64,000 bases of DNA, taken from Pseudomonas silvicola. Its GTDB lineage: Bacteria; Pseudomonadota; Gammaproteobacteria; Pseudomonadales; Pseudomonadaceae. This document shows, piece after piece, positions 61,524-64,000 of the stretch. A program made the position numbers and the translations under genes. The notes beneath the pieces are model-generated. The model was not told the DNA's origin. It did not search any database and saw only the letters and a program-made list of their open reading frames with translations. Every line of letters begins with the position of its first letter. Positions within the stretch are counted from its first letter, which is position 1. Where the stretch lies: the NCBI RefSeq assembly GCF_026651855.1, contig NZ_CP093281.1, forward strand, positions 888,765 to 952,764, written 5' to 3'.

Positions 61524-62788
61524 CTAGCAGCTGAACCAGAGATAATCCAGTGGTAACAGCAGCAGCACGAAGATAAACACCAGCACGCACGTTGCAGGCC
61601 CTTGCTGGCAGGCACATTCCAGCCCCATCGCCACCACCACTGGCCTGGTAAGGCAACAGCGGCGTCCGCGTAGGCAAACACCTGCATCATGACGACGCTC
61701 ATCAGAGAAAAACCGGATGCGGTTGCCAGCTCTTGCGCGATCGGCGTCACCATCGCTGGCACGCCGTTGGCGGTCAGCACAAAGTTGAGCAGCGAGACCA
61801 GCGTGTTAAGCACCGCGAAATTACCAAACAAGCGTGATCGCAGAGCAGCACGCTGAGCAGCAATTGGCAATCAGTCGGCCAAGTCCTGAATCCACCACCA
61901 CTGTCGCCACCCCGAGAATACCGGCGATATAGATACGGTGCGAAATTACCCCGCTGGCGAAATCATCACTTGAGAGAAAGCCGATGCGCGGCAGCAGACA
62001 AGCTGAGCCGCCGCCAGACCAATCCATGCAGCTGGCAAGCCGCATTGCAGGCTATCGGTCATCACAGCAACAGGTGATAGCCAACGGCCCATCAACCGCC
62101 ATTCGCTGCGCGGCTGAGCGGCTCAAAGTTGATCGCGATGGCGCACGGGCTGAGTTGCGCGCGGAACAAACAGAATAGCGGCTGCAAGTGCCATCCCTTG
62201 CCAATCCCCACCACCATATGGCAGCCACCAGGGCAGCCACTGGAGATGGATCTGATAGGCGTTTTCAGCAGCGCCGCTGGAGCACCAGATTGGGCACATT
62301 AGCCGGTAAGATGCTGGCGGGCTGGAATGTGCCCAAAACCCACCGCCAGCGCCAGACCAATGCTGCCACTGCTCCCCGGCTTTAATTCCGGCCCGCTCAC
62401 CCAGCGCCAGCACAACAGGCATTAGCAGTGCGATGCGCCCCATATTGGAAGGCATCACCAATGCCAGCAGATAGGTCAGCACCAGGGTGCCAACGACCAT
62501 GCGCGGCCAGCTCTGACTGAGTGGCACCACCAGATAGTTAGCCCAGCGCTGTGCAGCCCGACTTTGCGGATCGCCGCACCGAGCACAAAACCGCTCAATA
62601 CCAGCCAGAGAAGGCTGAAGAGGCAAATCCGCTGAAGATATGGTGCTGGTCGGGGCGATGTTAAGCAGCGTGGCGGCGGCAAAAAACAGCAGCGCGGTGA
62701 GATATTCCGGCAGGCGTGCACTTGCCCACAGCAAAATGGTGATGGCTATGACCAACGTGGTAAGCCAGAAATGCATGTCTGAAGTCAC
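61524..62788 (-). CDS. SLC13/DASS-family sodium-coupled anion transporter
   Basis: This multi-spanning protein of about 420 residues starts at 62788: MTSDMHFWLTTLVIAITILL, WASARLPEYLTALLFFAAAT and LLNIAPTSTIFSGFASSAFW-like sequence after mending, then FVLGAAIRKVGL. The middle helices VVGTLVLTYLLALVMPSNMG and RIALLMPVVLALGERAGIKA show the SNT/S-N-M-G substrate-site helix of the DASS group (P-S-N at the re-entrant loop). The second half (below 62300) is in pieces, with LFGNFAVLNTLVSLLNFVLT and ANGVPAMVTPIAQELATASG. It ends LDYLWFSC near 61524. It probably carries a dicarboxylate or sulfate-like anion. Confidence 0.82.
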
Positions 62789-62877
62789 TGACTGAACTCC
62801 TGTCTACGATCCGTCGCACAAAGCGGATAAGCATAGTGCAATCCACGGTGTGCAACGCTGAGTCAGTTAACAGTTTG

Positions 62878-63783
62878 TTAAATTGCTAGTTGTCCGAGCC
62901 AGTTTATTAACGCTTCGCTGCCCGGCTGGCTGCGCGAACGCTGGGGCCAGGCAAGAAAATAGGGTTTACTTAACGGCAGAGCTTAACGCATCAACCATAA
63001 CTAAATCGCCTCGTGCCAGCTCTGCAGCGATAAGCCTTTTCTGCCCCAATAACAAACCCGCGCCTGCCACCGCAGCATCTATCGCCAGGGAGGTGAGATT
63101 AAAACTTAACGCGGGCTGAGATGCGGGTTCCGCCATCCCTTTGGCCAGATACCAACTTCGCCAGTCAGGCAAAGCGCCCTTCGTTGCCCCAATCAAGATG
63201 GATCAATGGAGCCTGTTGCAACACGTTTTCTAATGGAAACTGCTGCAACAGCCTGGGGCTCACCACGGGCACCACCTCATCCAAAAACAGACGCTGCTTA
63301 TCAAGCTGGGGATAGCGATCCTCACCAAAGCAAATGACAAAGTCAGCTGGTGTGGCATTAAAATCCACCTGTGCATGGGTGCCGTGTAGCGATAAATCAA
63401 TGTCGGGACAGTGAACGCGCCACTGCGCAATATTGGAGCAACAACGGCAGCCACTTCGAGGCCAGCGCGGGCAATGAATAGAGCGTGAGCTTGGGCATCG
63501 CCGCCACATGACGCAGGTTTTGCTGACCGAGATGCAAAATATATCAAAGCTTCCGTCACATAGCGCAGATACTCTTTGCCGGTTTCGGTCAGCATGACCC
63601 CACTCTGCGTACGCACAAACAGCGCGCTGCCCAACTGTTCCTCTAGCTGCCGGATCTGCTGGCTCACCGCCGCAGGCGTCAGTGCCAGTTGCGCGGCGGC
63701 TTTTGCCAGACTACCTAACTCCGCCGCCACATGCGTGACTGGATTACGCTGATTTTCGGTAAACGTGGTGACTGTGCGGGCAT
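62878..63783 (-). CDS. LysR-family (GcvA-like) transcriptional regulator
   Basis: Start ATG 63781-63783: MPAQSPRLPKISVIQS, then after one frame change VAAELGSLAKAAAQLALTPA, AVSQQIRQLEEQLGSALFVR and TQSGVMLTETGKEYLRYV, a GcvA-type winged helix (TPAAVSQQIRQLE). The effector domain includes DIDLSLHGTHAQVDFNATPA, DFVICFGEDRYPQLDKQRLF and LDEVVPVVSPRLLQQFPLEN, then LIHLDWGNEG. It ends EALINWLGQLAI at 62878. About 300 residues. It is divergent from the gene beginning at 63882, its likely target. Confidence 0.87.
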
Positions 63784-63881
63784 TAAAGTTTCCTTAGCAG
63801 GGCATTAAATTTATATCGTTACGCACTAACATATCAGTGAGTTAATGTGATAACACACCTGTCACAATGAGAACTGTTGCT

Positions 63882-64000
63882 ATGTCTGCATTGATTCGTT
63901 TCGATTTGCATCCACTGGCCGACGCCGACTGGCGACGTGAATGCCGTGAACAGCTCAACCAGCATGGCGCGCTGGTCCTGCGTCGGATTTTACAACCCGA
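63882..64000 (+). CDS. N-terminal fragment of a gene cut by the window end
   Basis: ATG 63882 opens MSALIRFDLHPLADADWRRE and CREQLNQHGALVLRRILQPE, then the sequence stops. The pattern of helix followed by GALVLxxxLxPE is what one sees at the start of non-haem Fe(II)/2-oxoglutarate oxygenase-like proteins, but 40 residues are too few to assign a family. It is divergent from the GcvA-like gene, which may control it. Confidence 0.5.
   Translation, partial: MSALIRFDLHPLADADWRRECREQLNQHGALVLRRILQP

Overview
The window looks like chromosome of a plant- or soil-associated member of the Enterobacterales, most like Pantoea/Erwinia. This is inferred from an accB product almost identical to the enterobacterial biotin carrier protein, an NlpC lipoprotein, a secreted AroQ-type chorismate mutase and a dense set of catabolic ABC importers with LysR, AraC, RpiR and LacI regulators. 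There are no rRNA or tRNA genes, no CRISPR array and no insertion sequence that I can recognise. A key caveat is that most genes are cut by one or more 1-base frameshifts, often at short homopolymers. This includes accC, which is normally essential, and the metal site of a nitrile hydratase, where four homopolymer-length changes restore the family motif exactly. I therefore treat broken frames as probable sequencing or assembly errors and give each gene its full reconstructed span.

Layout. 1-6.8 kb: end of a FhuE-like siderophore receptor, an NlpC lipoprotein, a DHA2 drug exporter with divergent TetR regulator, an SRPBCC protein, a HigBA-like toxin-antitoxin pair with an operator-like inverted repeat, and a glutamate dehydrogenase. 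6.9-9.5 kb: accBC with an unusual cluster of DnaA-box-like repeats upstream, and a secreted chorismate mutase. 9.6-12.6 kb: an apparent envelope redox-stress operon (periplasmic peroxiredoxin, DsbD-like transporter with thioredoxin domain, ECF sigma factor, NrsF-type anti-sigma). 12.7-17.8 kb: an orphan gene, an HxlR/SDR divergon, a TonB-domain lipoprotein and a PRISE-type reductase with a divergent LysR gene.

18-24.3 kb: a sulfur-scavenging operon on the minus strand (two SfnB-like flavin oxidoreductases, a DszA/NtaA-type monooxygenase, MetQ-MetN-MetI-like importer). 24.6-26.0 kb: a large protein of unknown function. 26.2-37.2 kb: the most striking region, a self-contained nitrile/amide utilisation island. 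It has an amidase, an AraC regulator, an ANTAR antiterminator, a five-gene Urt/Fmd-type urea/amide importer and, divergently, a cobalt-type nitrile hydratase (alpha, beta), its accessory protein with a histidine-rich tail, and a NiCoT cobalt permease. Together they could import the substrate, hydrate nitrile to amide, hydrolyse amide to acid plus ammonia and supply the cobalt.

37.2-39.4 kb: a siderophore-esterase-like gene behind a Fur-box candidate, converging on a lactonase-fold beta-propeller gene. 39.5-47.3 kb: an operon pairing a class III aminotransferase, a carboxymuconolactone-decarboxylase-like protein, a polar amino acid ABC importer and a C45 acyltransferase/amidohydrolase, with RpiR and LysE/AraC genes beside it. 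47.4-55.2 kb: an AfuABC-like sugar-phosphate importer, an inositol-monophosphatase-family enzyme, a LacI regulator with matching palindromic operators and a histidine acid phosphatase: a coherent phosphoester-scavenging locus. 55.2-64 kb: LysR/SDR and LysR/MBL-hydrolase/amidase pairs, a DUF2000 protein, an AraC regulator, an SLC13-type transporter, another LysR gene and the first codons of a gene cut by the window end.
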